This document shows positions 1 through 6,656 of a stretch of DNA of 11,290 nucleotides, in pieces (positions within the stretch are counted from its first letter, which is position 1; each line of letters opens with the position of its first letter). The position numbers were made by a program, and so were the translations under genes. The stretch is from Deltaproteobacteria bacterium (lineage in GTDB: Bacteria; Desulfobacterota; Desulfarculia; Desulfarculales; Desulfarculaceae): NCBI GenBank assembly GCA_021815655.1, contig JAKAGJ010000017.1, positions 1 to 11,290 on the forward strand, written 5' to 3'. Under the pieces are notes generated by a model. It made no database searches, was not told the DNA's origin, and saw nothing but the letters and a program-made list of their open reading frames with translations.

Positions 1-554
1 ACCTTCAGGCCTTTATTGGGGTAATAATTGCTGATGTCACACCCGAACGCTAGCACATAGTTTGGTGATGTTTCTGAACCAATGTTGGTGACGTAAAAAG
101 TTCCCAGTACACGGCATCTAACTCCAGCGTAACTTAGTATATTATGTGTCGTCGCGTCCATTACCGTCTTGTCGTCCCAGTGTTTGTCTACTTCACCACT
201 AACACGCTGGGCAGAATCTACTCTAACCCGAAGGGCTTCGGCAGCATTGGGTAGATCAGCATGGTCAAGAACGCGCAACAGAAGAACTGAGGAGTCTTCT
301 TGCCTAATATCGATTACACCTGCTGCGGATACACGAGTAGCAACTAAAAATGAAAGGGCAGGAATACCGCCAACCTTCGCGCGATGGAAGTCATGTATCT
401 GTACAAGAGCGTCAGCGTAGCTCAGCGAGTAGACGTCACCTAGGTAGGCTTCCTCTTGGACAAGGCCAGCAATGAGCTTACCAGCCTCTTTAAGTGCAGG
501 TTCGAGGTTCGGCTGCTCAAATTCCCTACTAACGGCATTGACGACATCCGGCAT
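1..554 (-). CDS. HerA/DUF87-like ATPase, N-terminal fragment (partial, runs off left edge)
   Basis: This is an open frame of 184 codons from an ATG at 554-552 to the window edge, with no stop. A ribosome site GGGGAG (563-568 on the plus strand) sits 8 bases before the ATG, which fixes the start. The protein begins MPDVVNAVSREFEQ. Residues about 39-75 read GDVYSLSYADALVQIHDF, then VGGIPALSFLVATRV. Residues about 149-184 contain VLGTFYV and FGCDISNYYPNKGLK. From memory, this pattern resembles the N-terminal barrel region that precedes the P-loop domain of HerA-type hexameric DNA translocases, including those paired with SIR2 or nuclease partners in anti-phage systems. No Walker A or B motif is inside the window, so the family call is not proven. 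Codon use (ATA, AGG, CTA, TTA) and G+C near 45% differ sharply from the genes to the right, suggesting horizontal acquisition. It appears to be the first gene of its transcript, and any partner gene would lie to the left. Confidence 0.55.
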   Translation of the reverse strand, partial: MPDVVNAVSREFEQPNLEPALKEAGKLIAGLVQEEAYLGDVYSLSYADALVQIHDFHRAKVGGIPALSFLVATRVSAAGVIDIRQEDSSVLLLRVLDHADLPNAAEALRVRVDSAQRVSGEVDKHWDDKTVMDATTHNILSYAGVRCRVLGTFYVTNIGSETSPNYVLAFGCDISNYYPNKGLK

Positions 555-562
555 GGTTGCTA

Positions 563-568
563 CTCCCC
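563..568 (-). promoter_or_regulatory. Ribosome binding site of the HerA-like gene
   Basis: On the minus strand the sequence is GGGGAG, 8 bases before the ATG at 554. No other in-frame start with a Shine-Dalgarno match is visible, so this site decides the start of the fragment. Confidence 0.6.
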
Positions 569-702
569 ATAGGCAAGGCTGTTTCTTACACCATTAGGTC
601 TTAGCCTGGCCAAGTAATGTGGCAATGCTTGAAATGGCTGAAGAACCCCCAACGAGCCTAGGCAGGTAGGTTAGAATAGCACTACGGCTTAGACGAATCC
701 AT

Positions 703-725
703 ATCTATCACTGTTCATGATAGAT
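703..725. repeat. Perfect 8-bp palindrome, possible operator
   Basis: ATCTATCA (703-710) and TGATAGAT (718-725) are exact reverse complements separated by 7 bases. There is no T-run next to it, so it is not an intrinsic terminator. It lies about 150 bases upstream of the HerA-like start in an otherwise featureless leader. That position and form fit a binding site for a dimeric regulator, or an RNA hairpin in a long leader. The functional assignment is inference only. Confidence 0.4.
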
Positions 726-844
726 GCCTGGTGACGTTCTCGGCCTTGACAACCGTCCCACACTAAGGATACATTTTTTCCCAAGAGGGATAGTCAGGGA
801 TATTAGCAGGTAACGTCCCGGCCAGTTGAATCCCACCCTCTCCG

Positions 845-892
845 CCAAAAATCAAGGATGGCCTTAACCGGAGCACGGTTGAGGCCATCTTT
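845..892 (-). terminator. Intrinsic terminator of the ahbD-mscS transcript
   Basis: Stem arms at 857-870 and 876-889 pair over 14 positions, with 13 Watson-Crick pairs and one G-U wobble, around the 5-base loop 871-875. The stem can extend by two A-T pairs and a wobble to 854-892. On the minus strand the stem is followed by CTTGATTTTTGG (856-845), a five-T run. It lies 23 bases past the stop of the mechanosensitive channel gene. This is the classic form of a Rho-independent terminator. It also shields the HerA-like gene further along the same strand from read-through. Confidence 0.85.
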
Positions 893-914
893 AGTTGGGG
901 AAGGTTTGCGGGCC

Positions 915-1979
915 TCAGGCCTCGGGTGTGCCCGCCGGTTGGTGCACCACGCGCTGAGGGAAGGGTATCTGGATGCCCTGCTGCTTGAAGATGCTGTAGA
1001 TATTGCGGTTTATCTGGTGCAGTACCCTGCCGCGGTCCGCGGGCTTTTCCACCCAGGCCAGCAGTTCATATTCCAGGGCGCTGTCGCCAAAGCGCCGAAA
1101 GCGCGCCCGGGGGGCCGGCTGGGCCAGCACCTCGGGGACGCCGGCCACGGCCTCCAGCAGGGCCGCCTCCACCTGGTCCAGGTCGCTGTCATAGGCCACG
1201 CCCACGGCGGCGCGCAGGCGAAAGCGGGGCACCTCACCGCTTTCGTTGATGATCTTGGAGTTGGCCATCTCGGCGTTGGGCACCGTGACCAGTACGTCGT
1301 CACGGGTGAGCACCCTGGTGGAGCGCACGCCGATGCGCACCACCTCGCCGCGTTCGCCGCCGGGCAACAGGATATAGTCGCCCTGGGCATAGGGCCGGTC
1401 CACGAAGATGCTCACCCCCCCGAAGAAGTTGGCCAGGGTGTCCTTGGAGGCCAGGGCCACGGCCGCCGTGGCGATACCGGCCGAGGCCAGCAGTGGGGCC
1501 ACGCTGATGCCCCACAACTGCAACAGCCAGTACATGCCGGCCAGCGCCAGCACCACGGTTACCAGGTTGTTGAGCAGGGGCAGGGCGCGCACCAGGGCCG
1601 GGTTGGTCTGATGGCGGTGGCCCAGGGAATCGAAAAAGGTGCGCAGCAGGCGCACCATGGCGGCGGCCCACAACACTACGAGCAATGATTCCAGCAGGTT
1701 GGCCAGGTGGGACCGCCAGGGATGGCGGGGCAGGAACAGCTCCAGGCCCACTTGCCCCACCAGCAGGAAGGCCGTGACCTGCACCGGCCAGCGCAGGTGG
1801 GTCAGGAGCAGTTGATCCAGCCGGCTGGGGCGGCGCTGGGCCAGGGCCGCGATGAGCCGGCGGAAGATATGGTCCACCAGCCAGGCGACCACCAGCGCGC
1901 CCAAAAGCAGGGCCAGCACGGCCACCCACTGATGGGCCGCCAGCCATTTGGTTATTTCTTTAAGAGTGATGGCTTCCAT
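915..1979 (-). CDS. MscS-family mechanosensitive ion channel
   Basis: This 354-residue inner-membrane protein belongs to the small-conductance mechanosensitive channel family, which opens under membrane tension to release solutes during hypo-osmotic shock. Hydrophobic segments are visible near residues 17-37, 66-84, 94-112 and 137-158, followed by the pore-lining helix at about 160-193. That helix contains the family pattern ASAGIATAAVALASKDTLAN and then FFGGVSIFVDRP. The cytoplasmic beta domain follows, with VPNAEMANSKIIN near 233-245 and the typical end IQIPFPQRVVH at 336-346. With about five predicted membrane segments it is larger than E. coli MscS (three segments). The ATG at 1979 lies 15 bases after the ahbD stop and lacks a clear Shine-Dalgarno sequence, so translation probably depends on coupling to ahbD. 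It is co-transcribed with ahbD and ends at a strong terminator. The family call is secure; the subtype and ion preference cannot be judged. Confidence 0.93.
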   Translation of the reverse strand: MEAITLKEITKWLAAHQWVAVLALLLGALVVAWLVDHIFRRLIAALAQRRPSRLDQLLLTHLRWPVQVTAFLLVGQVGLELFLPRHPWRSHLANLLESLLVVLWAAAMVRLLRTFFDSLGHRHQTNPALVRALPLLNNLVTVVLALAGMYWLLQLWGISVAPLLASAGIATAAVALASKDTLANFFGGVSIFVDRPYAQGDYILLPGGERGEVVRIGVRSTRVLTRDDVLVTVPNAEMANSKIINESGEVPRFRLRAAVGVAYDSDLDQVEAALLEAVAGVPEVLAQPAPRARFRRFGDSALEYELLAWVEKPADRGRVLHQINRNIYSIFKQQGIQIPFPQRVVHQPAGTPEA

Positions 1980-1994
1980 GGGCTGCGCCCGGCC

Positions 1995-3119
1995 CTAGCC
2001 GGTCCAACCGGCGGGCTGGTACAGGCACAGGGGCTCCGGGGCCATCTCGTCGCCGCTGACCTCAAAGGCGCGGGCGCGGCAACCGCCGCAGACCCGGCGA
2101 TACTCGCACACCCCGCACTTGCCCTCTAGCTGATCGGCGTCGCGCAGGCGCAGGAACAGCTCGGAGGTGCGCCAGATCTGGCTGAAGGGCTCCTGCTGGA
2201 CGTTGCCCGCCGCCAACTCCAGGTAGCCGCAGGGCTGCACCTGGCCCACGTGGCTGACAAAGGCGAAGCCCTGGCCGCCCAGGCAGCCCTTGGTCACGGC
2301 GTCCAGGCCGTGGGTCTCGAAGGATAGCTTCTGGCCGCGCTTCTTGGCCTCCTGGCGGATGATGCGGTAGAAGTGGGGCGCGCAGGTGGCCTTCAGCTCC
2401 AGGGGCGGACCGGCGAATTTTTTGTCCGCGAACCAGTGCAGCACGTCCTCGTATTCCTGGGCGCTGATGATCTCCTCGGTGAGGGCCCGGCCCCGGCCGG
2501 TGGGCACCAGCAAAAATATATGGTGGGCCACGGCCCCCAGTTCCACGGCCAGGTCGTAGAGGCGCTCTATCCAGGGCAGGTTGCCGCGGGTGACGGTGGT
2601 GTTGATCTGAAAATCCAGCCCCGCCTGCCGGGCGGCGGCCATGCCGGCCAGCGCGCCCGCGAAGGCCCCGGGCTGGCCCCGGAACTGGTCGTGGCTGGCC
2701 GCGTCCGGGCCGTCCAGGGAGATGGACAGGCGCTGGATGCCGCTATCCTTGAGGCGCTGAGCCACCTCCGGGGTGAGCAGGGTGCCGTTGACGGCCATGA
2801 CCATGCGCAGGCCTAAGGAGTGGCCAAAGCTGGCCAGGTGGAAGATGTCGTCGCGCAGCAGGGGCTCGCCGCCGGTGAGGATGATGACCGGCTGGCCCAG
2901 GGAGCGCAGGTCGCTGAGCAGGGCCTCGCCCTGGGCGGTGCTCAATTCGCCGGGGTAGTGCTGGTTCAGGGCGCCGGCCCGGCAGTGCAGGCAGGAGAGG
3001 TTGCAGCGGCGCGTGGTCTCCCAGGCCAGCAGACGCAAGGCCGGGGTGCCGTCGGGCGCGGCGGCCGGGGGCGGGCCGCCGGAGTGGCCGTGGGGGTGGC
3101 CGGGATGCTGGGGGTGCAT
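1995..3119 (-). CDS. ahbD: AhbD-like radical SAM heme b synthase (iron-coproporphyrin III decarboxylase)
   Basis: This 374-residue radical SAM enzyme has the 4Fe-4S motif CNLSCLHC (Cys39, 43, 46) just after LRLLAWETTRR, and the GGEP SAM-binding motif at 83-86. It has a C-terminal auxiliary-cluster region with Cys279 (KGCLGG), Cys297 (QPCGYLEL) and CGVCEYRRVCGGC at 335-347, then Cys365. The stretch KATCAPHFYR at 243-252 and the overall layout match my memory of AhbD, which oxidatively decarboxylates two propionates of iron-coproporphyrin III to vinyls, the last step of the siroheme-dependent heme route in sulfate reducers and archaea. Close relatives are AhbC and NirJ, so a neighbouring function in the same pathway is the main alternative. 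The N-terminus (MHPQHPGHPHGHSGG) is unusually His/Gly/Pro-rich. The start is supported by AGGAG, 5 bases upstream. No other ahb gene is in the window; the only visible partner is the channel gene downstream. Confidence 0.85.
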   Translation of the reverse strand: MHPQHPGHPHGHSGGPPPAAAPDGTPALRLLAWETTRRCNLSCLHCRAGALNQHYPGELSTAQGEALLSDLRSLGQPVIILTGGEPLLRDDIFHLASFGHSLGLRMVMAVNGTLLTPEVAQRLKDSGIQRLSISLDGPDAASHDQFRGQPGAFAGALAGMAAARQAGLDFQINTTVTRGNLPWIERLYDLAVELGAVAHHIFLLVPTGRGRALTEEIISAQEYEDVLHWFADKKFAGPPLELKATCAPHFYRIIRQEAKKRGQKLSFETHGLDAVTKGCLGGQGFAFVSHVGQVQPCGYLELAAGNVQQEPFSQIWRTSELFLRLRDADQLEGKCGVCEYRRVCGGCRARAFEVSGDEMAPEPLCLYQPAGWTG

Positions 3120-3124
3120 GGGCG

Positions 3125-3129
3125 CTCCT
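3125..3129 (-). promoter_or_regulatory. Ribosome binding site of ahbD
   Basis: AGGAG on the minus strand, 5 bases before the ATG at 3119. It confirms that the His-rich N-terminal extension is translated, since no other start candidate lies between it and the radical SAM domain. Confidence 0.7.
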
Positions 3130-3148
3130 GGGTGTAAGTACGGGATTT

Positions 3149-3177
3149 AGTCTATCCAGCGGCGGGGAAGGGCGCAA
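3149..3177 (-). promoter_or_regulatory. Candidate sigma-70 promoter of ahbD
   Basis: On the minus strand TTGCGC (3177-3172) and TAGACT (3154-3149) are separated by 17 bases. They match the -35 and -10 consensus at 3 and 4 of 6 positions. Transcription would start near 3142, leaving a leader of about 23 bases that contains the AGGAG site. The spacing is ideal, but the matches are modest in a GC-rich genome, so this is a prediction only. Confidence 0.4.
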
Positions 3178-3246
3178 GCGGCCGCCGGTCTGGGAGGGGA
3201 GAAAGGCCAAGCGGTTTCGCCTGGTGCCTCGCCTGGGGTGCTCCGC

Positions 3247-3276
3247 TTGACCGGGGCCGGGTTCTGCCCGTAAGCT
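3247..3276 (+). promoter_or_regulatory. Weak candidate promoter of polA
   Basis: TTGACC (3247-3252) is a good -35 match. The best -10 candidate at a suitable distance is TAAGCT (3271-3276), 18 bases on, which agrees at only 3 of 6 positions. It lies about 57 bases before the polA ATG in the divergent intergenic region. A weak housekeeping promoter is plausible for polA, but this could be chance. Confidence 0.25.
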
Positions 3277-3322
3277 GGGGCATAAGCCAGGCCGCACGCC
3301 CACCACACCTCGCCACAGTCAC

Positions 3323-3326
3323 GGAG
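3323..3326 (+). promoter_or_regulatory. Ribosome binding site of polA
   Basis: GGAG lies 6 bases before the ATG at 3333 and supports that start. The context GGAGCGCCCC before the ATG closely resembles the GGAGCGCCC before the divergent ahbD start. Confidence 0.6.
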
Positions 3327-3332
3327 CGCCCC

Positions 3333-6005
3333 ATGCCCGAGCGACCGGTCATTTTTTTGCTGGACGCCAGTTCCTACATCCACCGCGCCTTCCACGCCAT
3401 CCGCAACCTGAGCACCAGCCAGGGCGTGCCCACCAACGCGGTGTTCGGCTTCACGCAGATGCTGCTCAAGGTGTTGAAAGACGCCCGCCCCCAATACCTG
3501 GCCGTGGTCTACGACGCCAAGGGACCCACCTTCCGGCACCAGATGTACCCGGCCTACAAGGCCAACCGCCCGCCCCTGGACCCGGCCTTGAAGAGCCAGA
3601 TGCCCCTGGTGCGCCAGTTGGTGACGGCCCTGAACCTGCCGGCGGTGGAGATGGAGGGCCTGGAGGCCGACGACCTCATGGCCAGCCTGGCGGCGCGGGC
3701 GGTGGAACGCGGTTTCGACGTGGTGCTGGTCTCCGGCGACAAGGACCTCTTGCAGCTCATCTCGGCCAACGTGAGCATGTGGGACACCATGAAGGAGATC
3801 ACCCTGGGGCCGGCGGAGGTCAAGGACAAGCTGGGCGTGGAGCCGGGGCAGGTGGTGGACTACATGGCCCTCACCGGCGACAGCGGCGACAACGTGCCCG
3901 GGGTGCCCGGGGTGGGTCCCAAGACCGCCGCGAGCTTGATCGCCAGCCACGGCGACCTGGATACGCTGTTGGCCCAGGCCGGAGCGCTCAAGAAGGGCAA
4001 GCTAAGGGACAACCTCCTGGGCAATCGCGAGCTGGCGCTCCTTAGCCGCGAGCTGGTGCGGCTAAGAAGCGACGCGCCCCTGGCCTTTGACCCCGAGGAC
4101 TTCGAGGTGCGCCCGCCCGACCCGGCGGTGCTGACCCCGGTGCTGGCCCGTCTGGAGTTCACCAAGCTCTTGCAGGAGTTCGCCGCGCCCTCGCCGGCGC
4201 CCCAGGCCAACTACGCCCTGGTGGATGACGCCGCGGCCCTGGCCCCCTGGCTGGCCCAGGCCCGGCAGGCCGGGCGGCTGTCCATCGACACAGAGACCAC
4301 CAGCATCGACCCCATGGCCGCCGAGCTGGTGGGCTTGAGCCTGTGCGTGGAGCCGGGCCGGGCCTGCTACGTGCCCGTGGGGCATCATCTGGCCCCTGGC
4401 CAGGCCCAGGCCGACCGCGCCCAGGTGTTGGCGATGTTGGCGCCGGTTCTGGCCGACGCCAAGGTGGCCAAGATCGGCCAGAACCTGAAATACGATCTGA
4501 CCGTGCTCAAGCGCTGTGGGCTGGTGATAAACGGGGTGGACTTCGACGCCATGGTGGCCTCCTACCTGCTCAACCCCGGCAAGACCAGCCACGGGCTCAC
4601 CGCCATCGCCGCCGAGTACCTGGGCCGCTCCATGATCTCCTACGAGGAGGCCACCGGCGGCAAGAACATCAGCTTCGCCCTGACCGACCTGACCAAGGCC
4701 CGCGACTACGCCGCCGAGGACGCCGACGTGGCATTGCAGGCGGCCCTGTGCCTGGAGCCCAAGCTCAAGGAGGCCGGGCTCTCGCGCCTGTTCCGCGAGC
4801 TGGAGATGCCCCTGGTGCCGCTCTTGAGCAAGCTGGAGATGAACGGGGTGGGGCTGGACATGCAGGGCCTCATGGACCTGGGCAAGGAGCTGGAGCAGAG
4901 CCTGATTCGCATCGAGGAGCTGTGCTACCAGTACGCCGGCAAGCGCTTCAACCTCAACTCGCCCCAGCAGTTGGGCCAGGTGCTTTTCGAGGACCTGGGG
5001 CTGAACACGGGCAAGAAGACCAAGAAGAAGACCGGCTACTCCACGGACGTGAGCGTGCTGACCCAGTTGGCCCACGTGCACCCCCTGCCGGCGGAGCTCT
5101 TGAACTACCGCAGCCTAAGCAAGTTGAAAAGCACCTATGTGGACACCCTGCCGGCCCTGGTCAACCCGGTCACGGGCCGCCTGCACACCAGTTTCAACCA
5201 GGCCGTGGCCGCCACCGGACGCTTGAGCTCCTCCGACCCCAATCTGCAGAACATCCCCGTGCGCAACGAGCTGGGCAGCCGCATCCGGGCCTGCTTCGTG
5301 CCCCGCCCGGGCTTTGCCATGGTCAGCGCCGACTACTCGCAGATAGAGCTGCGGGTGCTGGCCCACCTGAGCCTGGACCCGCTTCTGATCGAGGACATGG
5401 CCGGCGGCCTGGACGTGCACACCCAGACCGCCTCGCGCCTGTTCGATGTGCCGGCCGGACTGGTCACCCCGGAAATGCGCCGCCGGGCCAAGACCGTGAA
5501 CTTCGGCGTGCTCTACGGCATGAGCGCCTTCCGCCTGGCCCGCGAGCAGGGATTGAGCCGCGGCGAGGCCCAGGAGATCATCGAGAAGTACCTGGGCCGC
5601 TACCGGGGCATCGCCACCTTCCAGCAGCAGTGCTTAAGCCAGGCCCGCGAGCATGGTTACGTCAACACCCTGCTGGGGCGCCGGCGCTTTCTGCCGGCCA
5701 TCAACTCCAGTGACCGCCTGGCCCGCGAGGGCGCCGAGCGCATGGCCCTGAACACGCCCATCCAGGGCACCGCCGCCGACATCATCAAGCTGGCCATGCT
5801 GCGCGTGGACGAGATGATGAGCGCCGAATATCCCGACTGCCTGATGATCCTGCAAGTGCACGACGAGCTGGTATTCGAATGCCCCCAGGCCAAGGTCAAG
5901 GCCTTTGCCCAGCGCGTGAAGCAGGCCATGGAGGGCGTGCTCAAGCTCAAGGTCAAGCTGGTGGTGGAGGTGGGCGTGGGGAAAAACTGGGCCCAGGCCC
6001 ACTAG
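3333..6005 (+). CDS. polA: DNA polymerase I, full length with proofreading
   Basis: This 890-residue cytoplasmic enzyme fills gaps and removes RNA primers during replication and excision repair. Residues 1 to about 285 form the 5'-3' flap exonuclease, with metal-site motifs LLDASSYIHRAF, EADD (111-114), SGDKD (134-138) and TGDSGDNVPGVPGVG (181-195). Residues about 295-480 form the 3'-5' exonuclease, and its metal ligands are intact: DTE (319-321), Asp388 in IGQNLKYD, and Tyr459...Asp463. Many relatives have lost these residues, so proofreading is likely real here. The polymerase domain has motif A SADYSQIELR (Asp667), motif B RRAKTVNFGVLYG (717-729, with Lys720 and Phe724) and motif C QVHDE (Asp844). 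Length is typical (E. coli has 928). The start is set by GGAG, 6 bases upstream. The gene stands alone, diverges from ahbD, converges with the nonulosonate operon, and ends at a strong inverted repeat. Confidence 0.98.
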   Translation: MPERPVIFLLDASSYIHRAFHAIRNLSTSQGVPTNAVFGFTQMLLKVLKDARPQYLAVVYDAKGPTFRHQMYPAYKANRPPLDPALKSQMPLVRQLVTALNLPAVEMEGLEADDLMASLAARAVERGFDVVLVSGDKDLLQLISANVSMWDTMKEITLGPAEVKDKLGVEPGQVVDYMALTGDSGDNVPGVPGVGPKTAASLIASHGDLDTLLAQAGALKKGKLRDNLLGNRELALLSRELVRLRSDAPLAFDPEDFEVRPPDPAVLTPVLARLEFTKLLQEFAAPSPAPQANYALVDDAAALAPWLAQARQAGRLSIDTETTSIDPMAAELVGLSLCVEPGRACYVPVGHHLAPGQAQADRAQVLAMLAPVLADAKVAKIGQNLKYDLTVLKRCGLVINGVDFDAMVASYLLNPGKTSHGLTAIAAEYLGRSMISYEEATGGKNISFALTDLTKARDYAAEDADVALQAALCLEPKLKEAGLSRLFRELEMPLVPLLSKLEMNGVGLDMQGLMDLGKELEQSLIRIEELCYQYAGKRFNLNSPQQLGQVLFEDLGLNTGKKTKKKTGYSTDVSVLTQLAHVHPLPAELLNYRSLSKLKSTYVDTLPALVNPVTGRLHTSFNQAVAATGRLSSSDPNLQNIPVRNELGSRIRACFVPRPGFAMVSADYSQIELRVLAHLSLDPLLIEDMAGGLDVHTQTASRLFDVPAGLVTPEMRRRAKTVNFGVLYGMSAFRLAREQGLSRGEAQEIIEKYLGRYRGIATFQQQCLSQAREHGYVNTLLGRRRFLPAINSSDRLAREGAERMALNTPIQGTAADIIKLAMLRVDEMMSAEYPDCLMILQVHDELVFECPQAKVKAFAQRVKQAMEGVLKLKVKLVVEVGVGKNWAQAH

Positions 6006-6088
6006 GCCGCCAGCCGCGGCGGGCGTATACGGGTCGGGTGGGGCTGTTGAGCTGGCCAGGGCCGGCGGCTCCCGGTGGGGGGCCATGG

Positions 6089-6195
6089 CGAAAAATGCAC
6101 GGGCGGGGATAAACCCCGCCCCTACGAAAGCCAAAAATGCGACAACGCTTTTCTTCGTAGGGGCGGGGTTTATCCCCGCCCGCCTTCATTTTTTC
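6089..6195. repeat. Perfect 28-bp inverted repeat of nested GC-rich palindromes
   Basis: Arms at 6101-6128 and 6154-6181 are exact reverse complements separated by 25 bases. Each arm is itself a hairpin: GGGCGGGG (6101-6108) pairs with CCCCGCCC (6114-6121) around ATAAA, and the same occurs at 6161-6168 with 6174-6181 around TTTAT. The DNA can therefore fold as one long stem or two short ones. Similarity continues loosely outward (AAAAATG at 6091-6097, CATTTTTT at 6187-6194). In translation the arms give AGINPAPTK and VGAGFIPA, which I recognise as a peptide pattern often called from dispersed intergenic repeats in many bacterial genomes. The element is probably a REP-like, non-autonomous mobile repeat. 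No protein gene should be called across it. Confidence 0.85.
6154..6194 (+). terminator. Bidirectional terminator between polA and gcvH
   Basis: Reading along the plus strand, the right hairpin (6161-6181), or the whole long stem, is followed by GCCTTCATTTTTTC, a six-T run. Reading along the minus strand, the left arm is followed by GTGCATTTTTCGC (6101-6089), a five-T run. The element can thus stop the polA transcript from one side and the nonulosonate operon from the other. It lies between the two convergent stops, at 6005 and 6279. Confidence 0.65.
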
Positions 6196-6278
6196 AGCAC
6201 CCCATCAACGGGAGCCGGCAAGCCCCGTTCAGGCGAGGGCGCCACCCGCCACGTTATTGCCCAGCGGGTTACACCCGC

Positions 6279-6656
6279 TTATTGCCCCACCAGCTTGCGG
6301 TAGGCCGCCGCGTCCAGCAAATCCCCCGGCAAGGCCCCGCTCAGCTCGATCCTGGCCAGCCAGCCCGTGGCGTAGGGGTCGTCGTTGAGGGGCGTGGGGC
6401 TGTCGGCCAGGGCCTCGTTGATCTCGGCCACGGTGCCCGTCACCGGCGCGATGAGGTCGCTGACGCTCTTGGCGCTCTCCACGGCGCCCATCTCCTGGCC
6501 GGCGGCCACGGCCTGGCCCAAGCTGGGCAGGTCCACGTAGACCACCCGCCCCAACTGGTCCTGGGCGAAATCCGTGATGCCCACGATGGCCAGATTGCCC
6601 TCGACACGCACCCACAAGTGATCGGGACTGTAGCGCAGATCGTCGGGGAAATTCAC
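6279..6656 (-). CDS. gcvH: Glycine cleavage system H protein (lipoyl carrier)
   Basis: This 125-residue H protein shuttles the aminomethyl group of glycine on a lipoyl-lysine between the P, T and L proteins of the glycine cleavage complex. The fold signature is visible: YSPDHLWVRVEGNLAIVGIT near the start, LGRVVYVDLPSLGQAV, and the lipoylation site VESAKSVSDL with Lys63, then APVTGTVAEIN and DPYATGWL. Length is typical. The start is GTG at 6656, preceded at 6 bases by a very strong AAGGAGGT. The GTG overlaps the TGA of the upstream cytidylyltransferase gene (GTGA), so the two are translationally coupled. No gcvT, gcvP, lpd or lipoylation gene is present, and the gene ends a nonulosonic acid operon, an unusual setting. 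It may be a solitary H protein serving another lipoyl role, or simply a chance junction. Confidence 0.93.
   Translation of the reverse strand: MNFPDDLRYSPDHLWVRVEGNLAIVGITDFAQDQLGRVVYVDLPSLGQAVAAGQEMGAVESAKSVSDLIAPVTGTVAEINEALADSPTPLNDDPYATGWLARIELSGALPGDLLDAAAYRKLVGQ

Larger units (their letters stand above)
555..844. other. AT-richer intergenic region without a recognisable gene
   Basis: This is about 290 bases between the HerA-like start and the terminator of the mechanosensitive channel gene. I read both strands and found only very short open frames (for example a 9-codon frame starting inside the palindrome at 703-725). There is no tRNA, CRISPR-like array or transposase remnant. On the minus strand a TTGCCA hexamer (revcomp of 620-625) lies 16 bases from a poor -10 candidate, TAAGAC, so no convincing sigma-70 promoter can be named. 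The region presumably holds the promoter and leader of the HerA-like gene, and it includes the palindrome listed separately. Confidence 0.6.

Noticed and set aside
169..420. 83-codon plus-strand frame in the AT-richer block
   Set aside because: It lies wholly antisense to the HerA-like frame, whose sequence looks like a conserved protein. The short frame is Arg/Ser/Thr-rich and has no ribosome site I can see.
858..1688. 276-codon plus-strand frame opposite the mechanosensitive channel gene
   Set aside because: It is antisense to a clear MscS gene, begins inside the terminator stem, and has the Gly/His/Gln-rich composition of a shadow frame.
3208..3249. CAAGCGG/CCGCTTG inverted repeat and TCGCCTGG direct repeat in the ahbD-polA intergenic region
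   Set aside because: The arms are only 7 bp and widely spaced, and the direct repeat is short. In GC-rich DNA this is near chance level, so I do not call an operator.
4343..5713. 456-codon plus-strand frame inside polA
   Set aside because: It is the +1-shifted reading of polA, with Arg/Gly/Pro/Ala-rich composition and no domain. High GC suppresses stop codons, so such long shadows are expected.
6263..6279. Hairpin AGCGGGT-TAC-ACCCGCT at the gcvH stop as a terminator
   Set aside because: The stem is 7 bp with a 3-base loop, and no T-run follows on either strand. A far better terminator lies just beyond at 6101-6181.
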